64,000 nt of DNA from Acidimicrobiia bacterium (GCA_009835395.1 VXXM01000079.1:1-64000); one strand, 5' to 3'; positions 46,734 to 56,314 are shown, counted from the first letter of the stretch. Made by a program: numbers and translations. Notes: generated from the letters alone by a model not told the origin.

Positions 46734-47695
46734 CACAACTCCACCTCGCGGCGCCGCAGCACCCGGAGCGAGATGACCGTTGTCGCCGCGGTGATCACCA
46801 GCAACAACACCGCCATCGACGAGGCCAGGCCGGCGCGATTCTGGGTGAACCCGGCGCGGATGATCGCCAGCCCGACGGTCTCCGACGAACGTCCCGGTCC
46901 ACCCCCCGTCAACGCCACGACGTGGTCGTAGAGCTTCAGGGCGGAGATGAGCGAGATCAGGGTCGTGATGGTCACCGCGGGCGCCACCAGCGGCCAGGTG
47001 ATGAGGCGGAACCGCAGGTATCCCGAGGCACCGTCGATGGAGGCCGCCTCGTAGAGGTCGGTCGGGATGGCCCGGAGCGAGGCCACGTAGATGACGGTGG
47101 CGAACGCGATGAGCTGCCACGCCAGTGCCAAGCCGACCGACACGACGGCCAGATTGGGGGAGGCGATCCACTCCGGTCCGGGGATCCCCAGCGCCTCGAG
47201 CGCGTTGTTCAGCGAGCCGTCGTTGGCCAGCGTCCAGCGGAACGTCAGGCCCACGACGAGGGGACTGAGGACGAACGGCGCGAACAGGATGATGCGCAAC
47301 GTCGTGTAGAGCCGCGACCCTGCGTCCAGCAGCACCGCGAAGAGCAACCCCAGAGCGTTGGGGATGACAACCGAGGCGGCGGCGATCAGGAGGGTGACGT
47401 AGAGGGCGTGGCGGAAGTCGCCGCTCTCCCAGAGCTTGGCGTAGTTGCTGAAGCCCACCCACGAGATCTCGTCCCGCAGGAAGTTCACGTCGTTGAGGCT
47501 GTAGTGGACGGTGATGCCGATGGGCGCCACCACCAGCGCTGCGAACAGCGCCGTGGTGGGCGCGCCCATCGCCATCAGCCCGAAGCTGCGCCGCCCCGCG
47601 CCGGGCGGCCGGCTGCGCCCTCCGGCTCGACGGCCGGAGGGGCGCTCGGCGCGACTCCGCCCCGGCAGGAGGGTGCTCCTGGCGGCGGAGGTCAA
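46733..47695 (-). CDS. Sugar ABC transporter permease (MalF/UgpA type), start uncertain
   Basis: VVAPIGITVHYSLNDVNFLRDEISWVGFSNYAKLW...LRAIPTDLYEAASIDGASGYLRFRLITWPLVAP EAA motif. Confidence 0.9.
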   Translation of the reverse strand: MTSAARSTLLPGRSRAERPSGRRAGGRSRPPGAGRRSFGLMAMGAPTTALFAALVVAPIGITVHYSLNDVNFLRDEISWVGFSNYAKLWESGDFRHALYVTLLIAAASVVIPNALGLLFAVLLDAGSRLYTTLRIILFAPFVLSPLVVGLTFRWTLANDGSLNNALEALGIPGPEWIASPNLAVVSVGLALAWQLIAFATVIYVASLRAIPTDLYEAASIDGASGYLRFRLITWPLVAPAVTITTLISLISALKLYDHVVALTGGGPGRSSETVGLAIIRAGFTQNRAGLASSMAVLLLVITAATTVISLRVLRRREVEL

Positions 47696-47705
47696 GTTGG
47701 TTGGT

Positions 47706-49496
47706 TTAGCCGGAGAGGTCTTCGAGGGCGTCCTGGAGGGCCTGCGCGGCCTCCTCCGCCGACCTGCCCGCAAGCATCTCCTGGGCCTGGATCCAGATTT
47801 CGTTCTGGAGGCCCGCCACCAGGGCGTCGTCGCCCACCTCGAAGGTGTAGAAGGCGACCTGCTGCGCGTCCGGATCAGCGAGGATCTCGATGACCTCGGT
47901 GATCAGCGGGTGCAACTCGACGTCGTCGGGCAGCACGAACAGCTTGTTGTTGGCGATGTGCGCGTCACGGATCAGGTCGTCGAGGTTCGTCTCGACGTTC
48001 GTGGCGAACTCCACCGAGAACAGCCGCGCCGCCTCCGGATCAGGGGTAGCGGCCGAGATGGCCGGGCCACCCGACGTGTACGTCGCCAGGCGCTTGGTTC
48101 CGTCGAGGGTGGGCATCGGGAAGATGCCGATCTCGAACGGATGGTCCATGGGCACCGCCCCTGCGAAGAAGCTGCCCATCGGGTACATCGCCGCGGCGCC
48201 GTCGAGGAACGTCTGCTGCAGATCCGCGTAGCCGAGGTTCAACTCCTCGCCGGTGAGCCAGCCGGCCGCGACCAGCTGCTCGTACGGCCGCAGGGCCTCC
48301 ACGAAGATCGGGTCGGTGAAGCTGGCCTCACCGGTGCGCAGCCTCTGGTTGAACGTGGGATCCGCGCCCGTCACGTTGAGCGAGGCCAGGTTCATGATCG
48401 GCCAGCCTGCGGCCCAGGCATCGCCCCCGGCGCCGCCGATGACGAACGGGGTCTCACCCGATGCGGCGATCGCCAGGGCCGCGTTGATGAACTCTTCCCA
48501 GGTCTCCGGCTCGGACGTGATGCCGGCCGCGTCGAACATGTCCTTGTTGTAGAACACGCCCGACTCGTAGACCGTCAGCATCGGCAGCGCGTACTGCTTG
48601 CCGTCGGTGTAGCCGAGGCCCACCGGGTCGATGAACCGCTCCAGGTCCTCCGGCTCAAACGGCAGGAGCAGGCCCTCGGCGATGAACTCCGCGGTGGAGA
48701 AGTTGCTCATCATGATGTCGGGGAGTTGGTCGGTTGCGGCCAGCTGCTTGAGGAAGTCGCCGATGTTGAGGTCGGGAGCCACGATCTTGTTGATCTTGAA
48801 CTGCGGGAAGTCCGCCACCGTGCGGGCGATGGCGTCGTCCCAGAACTCCGCCGGCAGGTTCGGCGTCTCGAAGACCAGGAAGTCCAACTCGATCAGCTCG
48901 GCAGCGGGTGCGGCTGCTGCCGCTTCGGCCTCGGCCGCGGCCGCTGCTGCCGCCTCGGCCTCGGCCCGAGCCTCGTCGGCTTCGGCCTGCGCGGCCTCTG
49001 CCTCGGCCTGCGCGGCGGCTGCGGCCTCCCGAGCCTCGTCGGCTTCGGCCTGCGCGGCCTCTGCCTCGGCCTGCGCGGCCGCGGCCTCCGACAGCGCTGC
49101 GTCGGCGGCGGCCTGCGCGTCGGCGAGCGCTGCTTCGGCCGCGGCCACCGCTGCCTCATTGCCCTCGGCGGTGGCCTGTGCAAGATCGGCGGCGGCCTGC
49201 GCCGCCTCAGCTGCAGCCTGAGCCGCCTCTGACGCGGCGAGCCCCGCGTCAGCTGCGGCCTCTGCGGCGGCGGCGTCGGCGATCCCGGTGGCGGCGTCGG
49301 CCTGTGCACTCCGAACCCCCGCCGCCGTCGCCTCAACCTCGGTCATCGCCTCGGCCGCTGCGGCGGCAGCGCTCCGGGCCTCGGCCATTGCCGCGTCAGC
49401 GGCCTCCGAGCCTGAGTCGTCTGCCGCGCACGCCGCTGCCAGAAGCGTCAACACGAGCAGCGCCGCAAGAACTCCGCTCTTCCTCAGGTGTCTCAT
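47706..49496 (-). CDS. Extracellular solute-binding lipoprotein (SBP family 1) with long Ala-rich coiled-coil stalk
   Basis: MRHLRKSGVLAALLVLTLLAAAC lipobox; ~175-aa Ala/Glu/Gln-rich segment; SBP domain LIELDFLVFETPNLPAEFWDDAIARTVADFPQFKINKIVAPDLNIGDFLKQLAATDQLPDIMM. Confidence 0.9.
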   Translation of the reverse strand: MRHLRKSGVLAALLVLTLLAAACAADDSGSEAADAAMAEARSAAAAAAEAMTEVEATAAGVRSAQADAATGIADAAAAEAAADAGLAASEAAQAAAEAAQAAADLAQATAEGNEAAVAAAEAALADAQAAADAALSEAAAAQAEAEAAQAEADEAREAAAAAQAEAEAAQAEADEARAEAEAAAAAAAEAEAAAAAPAAELIELDFLVFETPNLPAEFWDDAIARTVADFPQFKINKIVAPDLNIGDFLKQLAATDQLPDIMMSNFSTAEFIAEGLLLPFEPEDLERFIDPVGLGYTDGKQYALPMLTVYESGVFYNKDMFDAAGITSEPETWEEFINAALAIAASGETPFVIGGAGGDAWAAGWPIMNLASLNVTGADPTFNQRLRTGEASFTDPIFVEALRPYEQLVAAGWLTGEELNLGYADLQQTFLDGAAAMYPMGSFFAGAVPMDHPFEIGIFPMPTLDGTKRLATYTSGGPAISAATPDPEAARLFSVEFATNVETNLDDLIRDAHIANNKLFVLPDDVELHPLITEVIEILADPDAQQVAFYTFEVGDDALVAGLQNEIWIQAQEMLAGRSAEEAAQALQDALEDLSG

Positions 49497-49751
49497 GGGT
49501 CCTCCAGTCGCGGAATTCTTGCCCGATGCCGCCCTGCCCGCGAACAAGACTTGTCGGCGGCAACGAGAAACTGCCGGGGGCACAGTAACCGGTGCTCCGC
49601 TGTGTGGGAAATGAGTAGCTCGTTGCTCGCGGCAACCTCCGACGGCTACGCATGAGCGGGAAAAACAGGGCTGTACTACAGTGCCGATCGCCGGCGCCAC
49701 TGGGGGGAGGCGCCCCTCCTTCCGTTACGGCGTTGGCGGAAGGAGATCACT

Positions 49752-51779
49752 ATGGAACCGCGACACAGCCGCCGTTGGAGGCGGTTGATCGTGCTCGCTG
49801 CTGTGACGATGCTCATCGCCGCCTCGTGCGCGGCCGATGACTCTGCATCGGATGCCGCTGATGCCGCAGCAGCGGCCGCCAATGCCGCAATGGCGGAGGC
49901 GAGCAGCGCAGCCGCCGATGCGGCAGACGCCATGGCCGAAGCTCGAGCCACGGCGGCGGACGCCGCCACCGGCATCGCCGACGCGGCAGCCGCGGATGCC
50001 GCAGCTGCGGCGGCGCTCGCCGCGGCCGAGGCGGCGCAGGCCGCCGCCGACCTGGCGCAGGCCACCGCCGAGGGCAACGTGGAGGCCATGGCCGCTGCCG
50101 AAGCCGCGCTTGCCGACGCGCAAGCCGCCGCGGAGGCGGCGCTCTCGGAGGCCGCAGCCGCACAGGCCGAAGCCGACGAGGCGCGGGCCGCGGCCGACGC
50201 GGCACGCGAGGAGGCCGCCGCAGCGCAGGCCGAAGCCGATGCGGCGCGCGCCGAAGCCGAAGCAGCAGCTGCGGGTGCAGCCGCGGCGCCGGGCGGCCCG
50301 CAGCGCGGTGGGACGCTCACCTTCGCCCGGTTCTTCGAGACGCAGAACCTCGACCCGGCGGGGGTGGCCGACAACGGATCCATCTTCGTGCGGGTGCAGA
50401 TCTACAACACCCTCGTGGAAGCCGACCCCGACACCATCCCGAACGTCGGCCCGGGGATCGCCGACGAATGGAGTTCCAGCCCCGACGGCATGACCTGGAC
50501 GTTCCACATCCGCGACAACGCACGGTTCTCCAACGGCGAGCCGGTCACGGCCGAGGACGTGCAGTTCTCGCTGGAGCGCTTCGCGGACCCGACGATCAGC
50601 GTGAACATCCCGAGCCTCGGCGTCGGGGTCGAGAGCGTGGACATCATCGATGATCAGACGGTGCAGGTGAACCTGGACCGCCCGGTCGGGGCGTTCCTCG
50701 AGAACATCTCGGTGTTCCCCGCATCGATCATCAACAAGGCCGCCGTGGAGGCCGAAGGCGACGACCACTGGTTGAACCCGCTCGGCACCGGCCCGTTCAA
50801 GGTGAAGGAATGGGTACCCGGCTCGCACATCACCCTCGAGCGCAACGAGTACTACTGGGAGGAGGGCAAGCCGTATCTCGACGAGATCCGGTTCGACTAC
50901 ATCCCCGACGACAACGCCCGCATGCTGCGCATGCAAGGTGGCGACGCCCACATCCTGGAGGGCGTGCCCTGGACGCAGATCCCCGACCTGCAGGACAGCG
51001 AGGGGTTCAGCATCCACGTGGCTGACATCGTCCGCTACGAGGGCGTGTTCCTGAACCACACCATCCCGCCGCTCGACGAGATCGGCGTGCGCCAGGCTCT
51101 GAACTACGCCACCAACAAGGCGGCGATCAACGAGGCGGTCTACGGGGGCGTCGGCGAGATCGCCAACAGCATGATCCCCAAGGCGCTGTACCACTCCGAC
51201 TACGACACGCTGCCGGCGTACTTCTACGACCTCGAGAGGGCCCAGGAACTGATGGCGGCGTCGTCGATGCCCGACGGCTTCGATCTCGCCTATATCTACC
51301 CGTCGGGATCCACTGCCCACGAGCAACTCGGGACCATCCTCCAGGCGGACTGGGCGAAGATCGGCGTGAACCTCACCATCGAGGAGGTGGACACCGGCAC
51401 GCTGTTCGGCGACCGCTTCTTCACGATGGAGTACGAGTCGGGCGTGCCGCTGCCCAAGTTCACGTCCGACGTGGTCGTGCCCGACGAGGTGGCGTTGCTG
51501 TTCTACGACAAGGCCCCGGAGAACATCCTGGCCGGGTTCTTCACCGGCTGGGACATCCCCGACGAACTCGAGCGCCTCACCGAGGAGGCGGCGTTCACGA
51601 ACGATGAGGCCATACGGGCCGAACTCTGGCCGGAGGTGCAGCGCATCGCCATGGAGGAGGCCCCGTGGGTGACACTGTTCTTCCTGCCCACCGTGCACGC
51701 GGTGGCCGACGGTGTCGAGGGATTCCGTGTCGTGCCCAACGGCTGGTGGGACATGGAGGATGTCTGGCTCAGCGGCTGA
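49752..51779 (+). CDS. ABC transporter substrate-binding lipoprotein (SBP family 5, Dpp/Opp type) with the same Ala-rich stalk
   Basis: VLAAVTMLIAASC lipobox; Ala-rich stalk; GGTLTFARFFETQNLDP...VGPGIADEWSSSPDGMTWTFHIRDNARFSNGEPVTAEDVQFSLERF. Confidence 0.92.
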   Translation: MEPRHSRRWRRLIVLAAVTMLIAASCAADDSASDAADAAAAAANAAMAEASSAAADAADAMAEARATAADAATGIADAAAADAAAAAALAAAEAAQAAADLAQATAEGNVEAMAAAEAALADAQAAAEAALSEAAAAQAEADEARAAADAAREEAAAAQAEADAARAEAEAAAAGAAAAPGGPQRGGTLTFARFFETQNLDPAGVADNGSIFVRVQIYNTLVEADPDTIPNVGPGIADEWSSSPDGMTWTFHIRDNARFSNGEPVTAEDVQFSLERFADPTISVNIPSLGVGVESVDIIDDQTVQVNLDRPVGAFLENISVFPASIINKAAVEAEGDDHWLNPLGTGPFKVKEWVPGSHITLERNEYYWEEGKPYLDEIRFDYIPDDNARMLRMQGGDAHILEGVPWTQIPDLQDSEGFSIHVADIVRYEGVFLNHTIPPLDEIGVRQALNYATNKAAINEAVYGGVGEIANSMIPKALYHSDYDTLPAYFYDLERAQELMAASSMPDGFDLAYIYPSGSTAHEQLGTILQADWAKIGVNLTIEEVDTGTLFGDRFFTMEYESGVPLPKFTSDVVVPDEVALLFYDKAPENILAGFFTGWDIPDELERLTEEAAFTNDEAIRAELWPEVQRIAMEEAPWVTLFFLPTVHAVADGVEGFRVVPNGWWDMEDVWLSG

Positions 51780-51819
51780 TCGACTGACCTCGGCGACGTA
51801 GTCGCCACAGCGCGAAACT

Positions 51820-51850
51820 GGTCGGGTCCCCGCATCGCGGGGGCCCGACC
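51820..51850. promoter_or_regulatory. Intercistronic stem-loop between SBP and permease genes
   Basis: GGTCGGGTCCCCGC-ATC-GCGGGGGCCCGACC, 14-bp stem with one G-U. Confidence 0.6.
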
Positions 51851-51874
51851 CACGCCGGGAGGTCGTAGGCGCGT

Positions 51875-52822
51875 ATGTGGGGGTTCCTAGGGCGACGGGT
51901 GCTGCACAGCATCTGGGTGCTGGCCGCCATCATCATCGTGTCGTTCCTGGTCATCCGGCTCATACCGGGCGACCCGGTCGTGCAGATGCTGGGACTCCAG
52001 GCGACACCGGAGAACATCGCGGCTGTCAACGAGGACCTCGGGTTGGACCTCCCGATGGGTCAGCAGATCACCTCGTTCGTGCAGCGCGCCTTCCAGGGCG
52101 ACCTGGGCACGTCCATCATCAAGCGGGCGCCCGTGAACGACATCGTGTTCGACAGGCTCCTGCCCTCGGTTTACCTGCTCCTGTATGCCACGGTCCTGGC
52201 GCTGATCATCTCGGTACCGCTCGGCGCCCTCTCGGCCATCTACCGCAATCGCGTGCCTGACCAGATCGTCCGGCTGACAAGCATGGTGTCCTTCGCCATG
52301 CCGCAGTTCTGGCTGGGCCTGATGCTGATCCTGCTGTTCGCCATCCAGCTCGACGTGTTGCCCAGCGGGGGTTACGGGGAGGGGTTCGGCGGGATCCTCC
52401 TGCACCTCACGCTGCCGGCGCTCACGATCGGCCTCTACCTCGCCCCGCAGCTCATGCGCACGCTGCGGTCGAGCCTCATCGAGGCGATCGACAGCGACTA
52501 CGTGGAGGCTGCCCGCTCCCGGGGCTACCGGGAGAGCCGGGTGGTGGGCAAGCTGGCCATGCGCAACGCCCTGGTGCCGCTGATCAGCGTTCTCTCCATC
52601 AACATCGGCTTCCTCATCAGCGGCACGGTGATCGTGGAGGTGGTCTTCCAGGTGCCGGGCCTCGGGGCCCTGCTCGTGCAGTCGGTGCTCAACAGGGACT
52701 ACCCGGTGATCCAGGGGCTGATCCTCGTCTTCGGGGCGATGGTCATTCTCGTCAACATCCTCGCTGACGCCGCCTACGCCGTGGTCGACCCGAGGGTGCG
52801 AGCAGGGATGGCCGCCGAATGA
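51875..52822 (+). CDS. ABC transporter permease, DppB type
   Basis: MWGFLGRRVLHSIWVLAAIIIVSFLVIRLIPGDPV...AARSRGYRESRVVGKLAMRNALVPLISV. Confidence 0.93.
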   Translation: MWGFLGRRVLHSIWVLAAIIIVSFLVIRLIPGDPVVQMLGLQATPENIAAVNEDLGLDLPMGQQITSFVQRAFQGDLGTSIIKRAPVNDIVFDRLLPSVYLLLYATVLALIISVPLGALSAIYRNRVPDQIVRLTSMVSFAMPQFWLGLMLILLFAIQLDVLPSGGYGEGFGGILLHLTLPALTIGLYLAPQLMRTLRSSLIEAIDSDYVEAARSRGYRESRVVGKLAMRNALVPLISVLSINIGFLISGTVIVEVVFQVPGLGALLVQSVLNRDYPVIQGLILVFGAMVILVNILADAAYAVVDPRVRAGMAAE

Positions 52823-53721
52823 GGACCCTCGCCTGGGCGGGCCGCCGTGCCGTGGGCCTCAGAGGGGAGGCGGCCGACCTGCTGCGCCAGGCCCAGACGG
52901 AGCGGCGCTGGTCGAACGTCACCCTGGGCGTCGGGATCGCCATCGTGGGCGCGCTCGCGGTCGCGGGCTTCTTCGCATCCGTGATCGCTCCCGCCGACCC
53001 CAATGCCGTCGACCTGACCCAGCGGCTGCTGAGTCCCTCCGGGAAGCACTGGATGGGAACCGATCCGTTCGGTCGGGACATCTTCACCCGCACGCTCTAC
53101 GCCATCCGGCTCGACCTCATCGTCGTTCTCATCATCACTTACGTTCCGATGGTCTTCGGGATGATCGTGGGGGCGCTCGCCGGCTACTTCCGGGGGTGGG
53201 TGGACGCCGTCACGATCCGTGTGATCGACGCCTTCATCGCCTTCCCGTTCATCGTGCTGGTGATCGCCGTGGTGGCGATCCTGGGGCCGGGACTGCAGGG
53301 GGTGTACATCGGGGTTCTCGCCGTGGGTTGGACCTTGTACGCCCGCCTCACCAGGGGCGACATGCTGGTGCTGCGCGAGCAGCAGTTCATCCTGGCGGCG
53401 CGCACGCTGGGCTACTCGCCGCGGCGGGTCATCCTCCGCCACGCCATCCCAAACCTGATCAGGTCGAACCTGGTGTTCTCGATGGCCGACATCGTGCTGA
53501 ACCTGCTGCTGCTGGCGGGGCTGTCGTACCTGGGGTTGGGTGTGCAGGCGCCGACGGCGGAGCTGGGTGCGATGGTTGCCGACGGCCAGTCGTTCCTGCT
53601 CCAGGCGTGGTGGGTGACGACGCTGCCGGGCGTGGTGATCGTGGTCCTCGGCGCGGGCTTCAGCATGATCGGTGATTCGCTGGCCGACCGCCTCGGCCAG
53701 AAGTTCGGAGTGGTCGGATGA
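52819..53721 (+). CDS. ABC transporter permease, DppC type
   Basis: RLLSPSGKHWMGTDPFGRDIFTRTLYAIRLDL...AARTLGYSPRRVILRHAIPNLI. Confidence 0.93.
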   Translation: MRTLAWAGRRAVGLRGEAADLLRQAQTERRWSNVTLGVGIAIVGALAVAGFFASVIAPADPNAVDLTQRLLSPSGKHWMGTDPFGRDIFTRTLYAIRLDLIVVLIITYVPMVFGMIVGALAGYFRGWVDAVTIRVIDAFIAFPFIVLVIAVVAILGPGLQGVYIGVLAVGWTLYARLTRGDMLVLREQQFILAARTLGYSPRRVILRHAIPNLIRSNLVFSMADIVLNLLLLAGLSYLGLGVQAPTAELGAMVADGQSFLLQAWWVTTLPGVVIVVLGAGFSMIGDSLADRLGQKFGVVG

Positions 53722-54740
53722 CGTCCCTCGACGCGGCGCCCCGAACCGACCGGCCGGAGGCGAGCGCAACTCCGCTCCTCACCATCGAAGGTCTCCGCAT
53801 CGGCTTCCCGTCGCTGGAGGGCCTCGTCCTCGCCGCCAACGACGCTCATCTGACCGTCGGTGAGGGTGAGGTCCTGGGGCTGGTCGGGGAGTCGGGGTCG
53901 GGCAAGAGCGTGACGTGCCGTGCCATCGTGGGGATGGTTCCCCATCCGGGGGCGGTACTCGGGGGGCGTATCGACTTCGCCGGGCGCAACGTCCTGGAAT
54001 TCAGCAAGGCTGAGATGCGCGAGCTACGGGCCCGCCAGATCGCCATGATCTTCCAGGATCCTGCCAGCGCCCTCAACCCGGTCTTCACGATCGGCCACCA
54101 GATCTCCGAGGTCCTGCGGCTGAACGCCGGACTCAGCCGAGCCGAGGCCCGGAACAGGAGCATCGAGTTGCTGGAGCGGGTGGGGATCCCGGCGCCGGAC
54201 AGGCGCATGTCGGCATACCCGCACGAGATGAGCGGCGGTATGCGCCAGCGGGTCATGATCGCCATGGCGCTGGCAGGCGAGCCTCGCCTGTTGCTGGCCG
54301 ACGAGCCGACGACCGCCCTTGACGTCACGATCCAGGATCAGGTGTTGCGGCTTCTCGAGGACCTGCGGCGGGAGCGCAACATGTCGATGATCCTTGTCTC
54401 GCACGACATGGGGGTCATCGGCACGGCCGCCGACCGCGTGGCAGTCATGTACGCCGGGCGCATCGTGGAGGTTGCCCCGACCGATGTCCTGTTCTCGCGC
54501 CCCGACCATCCCTACACCCGGGCGCTAATCGATGCGATGCCGCAACTCACCCCGGAGGATCGGTCCGACCTTCGCACCATCCCGGGCCAGCCGCCCGACC
54601 TGCTGAAGCTGCCGGAGGGTTGCCCCTTCGCCCCTCGCTGCCCGCTTGCGCGCGACGAGTGCGCAGAGGTGTCGATGGAGTTGACCGCCGTCTCGCCGGC
54701 GCAGTCCTCGGCGTGCCCGTTCGCGCGGGACGGGTCATGA
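53718..54740 (+). CDS. ABC transporter ATP-binding protein, DppD type
   Basis: GLVGESGSGKSVTCRAIVGM; MSGGMRQRVMIAMALAGEPRLLLADEPTTALD; Cys-rich oligo_HPY tail. Confidence 0.94.
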   Translation: MTSLDAAPRTDRPEASATPLLTIEGLRIGFPSLEGLVLAANDAHLTVGEGEVLGLVGESGSGKSVTCRAIVGMVPHPGAVLGGRIDFAGRNVLEFSKAEMRELRARQIAMIFQDPASALNPVFTIGHQISEVLRLNAGLSRAEARNRSIELLERVGIPAPDRRMSAYPHEMSGGMRQRVMIAMALAGEPRLLLADEPTTALDVTIQDQVLRLLEDLRRERNMSMILVSHDMGVIGTAADRVAVMYAGRIVEVAPTDVLFSRPDHPYTRALIDAMPQLTPEDRSDLRTIPGQPPDLLKLPEGCPFAPRCPLARDECAEVSMELTAVSPAQSSACPFARDGS

Positions 54741-55759
54741 GTGCGCACGCGCCCACCGGTGCTCGCGACGGCGTGCCGATTCTCGTGGTGGCGGCGCTGG
54801 AGAAGTGGTTCGCCGTCGCACGCTCGCCTATCGACGTGATTCGCCGGAGGCCGCGAGAGCGCGTTCACGCCGTGGACGGTGTCTCGCTGCAACTGCTGCC
54901 GAACGAGGTGCTCGGGATCGTCGGCGAATCAGGGAGCGGCAAGAGCACCCTGGCCCGCTGTCTGGTCGCCCTGTACCGGCCCGATCAGGGGACCATCAAC
55001 TTCGACGGGGTCGACGTCACCGAGGCCACGGGACAGGTGCGCCGCGATCTCCACGGCCGGATGCAGATGATCTACCAGGATCCGTTCACCTCGCTCAACC
55101 CGCAGATGTCGATCGGCGCGGCCATCGAGGAGGCCGGCAAGGTGCACGGCCGCGAGGGCGACGACTTCGTGGGTGACCTCCTCGAAGTGGTCGGATTGCC
55201 GCGTTCGTTCGCTCGGCGCCGGCCCCGGGCGCTGAGCGGGGGGCAGCGGCAGCGGGCCGCCATCGCTCGAGCGCTGGCCGTGCAACCCGAGGTACTGATC
55301 GCGGATGAGGCCGTGAGCGCGCTCGACGTGTCCATCCAGGCTCAGATCCTGAACCTGTTCGCCCAGCTCAGCGACGATCTGGGCCTGGCGATGATCTTCA
55401 TCGCCCACGATCTGGCCGTCGTCTCCCACGTCGCCGACCGCGTCGCCATCATGTACCTCGGGCGGATCGTCGAGGAGGGTCCGGTCGAGTCCGTCTTCCG
55501 CACCCCCAGGCATCCGTACACGCGGGCGCTGCTCGACGCCCACCCCGATCCGTACGCGCTCGGCGCGGCCGAGGAGACCGCCGCGATCTCGGGAGACATC
55601 CCCTCGCCGCTCGACATCCCGTCGGGATGCCGTTTCCGGACCCGCTGCCCCTACGCCACGGACGTCTGCGAGACCGATGATCCGGCGCTCGCGCCCGACG
55701 ACCGGCCGCATCGAGTGGCCTGTCACGTGCTGCCGTTCGGACCCCCGGCGGAGGGTTAG
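54737..55759 (+). CDS. ABC transporter ATP-binding protein, DppF type
   Basis: GIVGESGSGKSTLARCLVALYRP; LSGGQRQRAAIARALAVQPEVLIADEAVSALD. Confidence 0.94.
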   Translation: MSAHAPTGARDGVPILVVAALEKWFAVARSPIDVIRRRPRERVHAVDGVSLQLLPNEVLGIVGESGSGKSTLARCLVALYRPDQGTINFDGVDVTEATGQVRRDLHGRMQMIYQDPFTSLNPQMSIGAAIEEAGKVHGREGDDFVGDLLEVVGLPRSFARRRPRALSGGQRQRAAIARALAVQPEVLIADEAVSALDVSIQAQILNLFAQLSDDLGLAMIFIAHDLAVVSHVADRVAIMYLGRIVEEGPVESVFRTPRHPYTRALLDAHPDPYALGAAEETAAISGDIPSPLDIPSGCRFRTRCPYATDVCETDDPALAPDDRPHRVACHVLPFGPPAEG

Positions 55760-55801
55760 CGGGCTCGGCTCCCGGCTGGCGGACGCAGTCGCGGTCGCGG
55801 G

Positions 55802-56224
55802 TCAGCCGAGGGCGGCTTGCAGTCCTGCGGCGTACTTCTTGCGCTGCGCTTTGACCATGAGGGGCACGAATGGCCGCAGCAGGATGAACGGCCCGGAGGG
55901 CTTCATCTCCAGGTCCATGGTGATGCGCGTGCCGCCCGCGGCCAGGTCGCTGAGGCGGTAGGTGCCACGCACCGGCCAGGTGGTCTCCTCGGCACACACC
56001 CAGGAGATGGCTGAGCCGTCCTCCACACCGGTGATGCGGAACTCCACCTCCTGGCCGCGGTTGGTCTGGCGGTAGACGGCGCCGACGGCTCCGGAGGTGC
56101 CCTCGGTCAACGCGCACGTCTCCACGTCGTGGCGCCAGGCGGGCTGGTTGGCGGCGTCGGCCAGGAATTCGAAGGTTCGCTGCTGGTCGGCGGCGACGTC
56201 GATCTCGACGGTGCAGATGCCCAT
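55802..56224 (-). CDS. SRPBCC family protein
   Basis: MGICTVEIDVAADQQRTFEFLADAANQPAWRHDVETCALTEGTSGAVGAVYRQTNRGQEVEFRITG. Confidence 0.88.
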   Translation of the reverse strand: MGICTVEIDVAADQQRTFEFLADAANQPAWRHDVETCALTEGTSGAVGAVYRQTNRGQEVEFRITGVEDGSAISWVCAEETTWPVRGTYRLSDLAAGGTRITMDLEMKPSGPFILLRPFVPLMVKAQRKKYAAGLQAALG

Positions 56225-56314
56225 GGGCGGCGATCCTACGGCGCGCCGAGCGTTTCAAGGCAATCCCTGCTCTCCTGGCACGGGGGTTCTGGAGCCGGGT
56301 GAAGTAGGGTCGCT

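Noticed and set aside
47511-49232. 573-aa plus-strand ORF opposite the SBP family 1 gene
   Set aside because: Shadow ORF; the Gly/Cys/Arg-rich C-terminus is the antisense reading of the Ala-rich stalk.
48905-50290. Ala-rich repeats as a satellite or minisatellite locus
   Set aside because: In frame within two lipoprotein ORFs with good reading frames; better explained as coding repeat (stalk).
49725-51698. 657-aa minus-strand ORF opposite the SBP family 5 gene
   Set aside because: Shadow ORF; the plus strand has lipobox and full SBP_bac_5 motifs.
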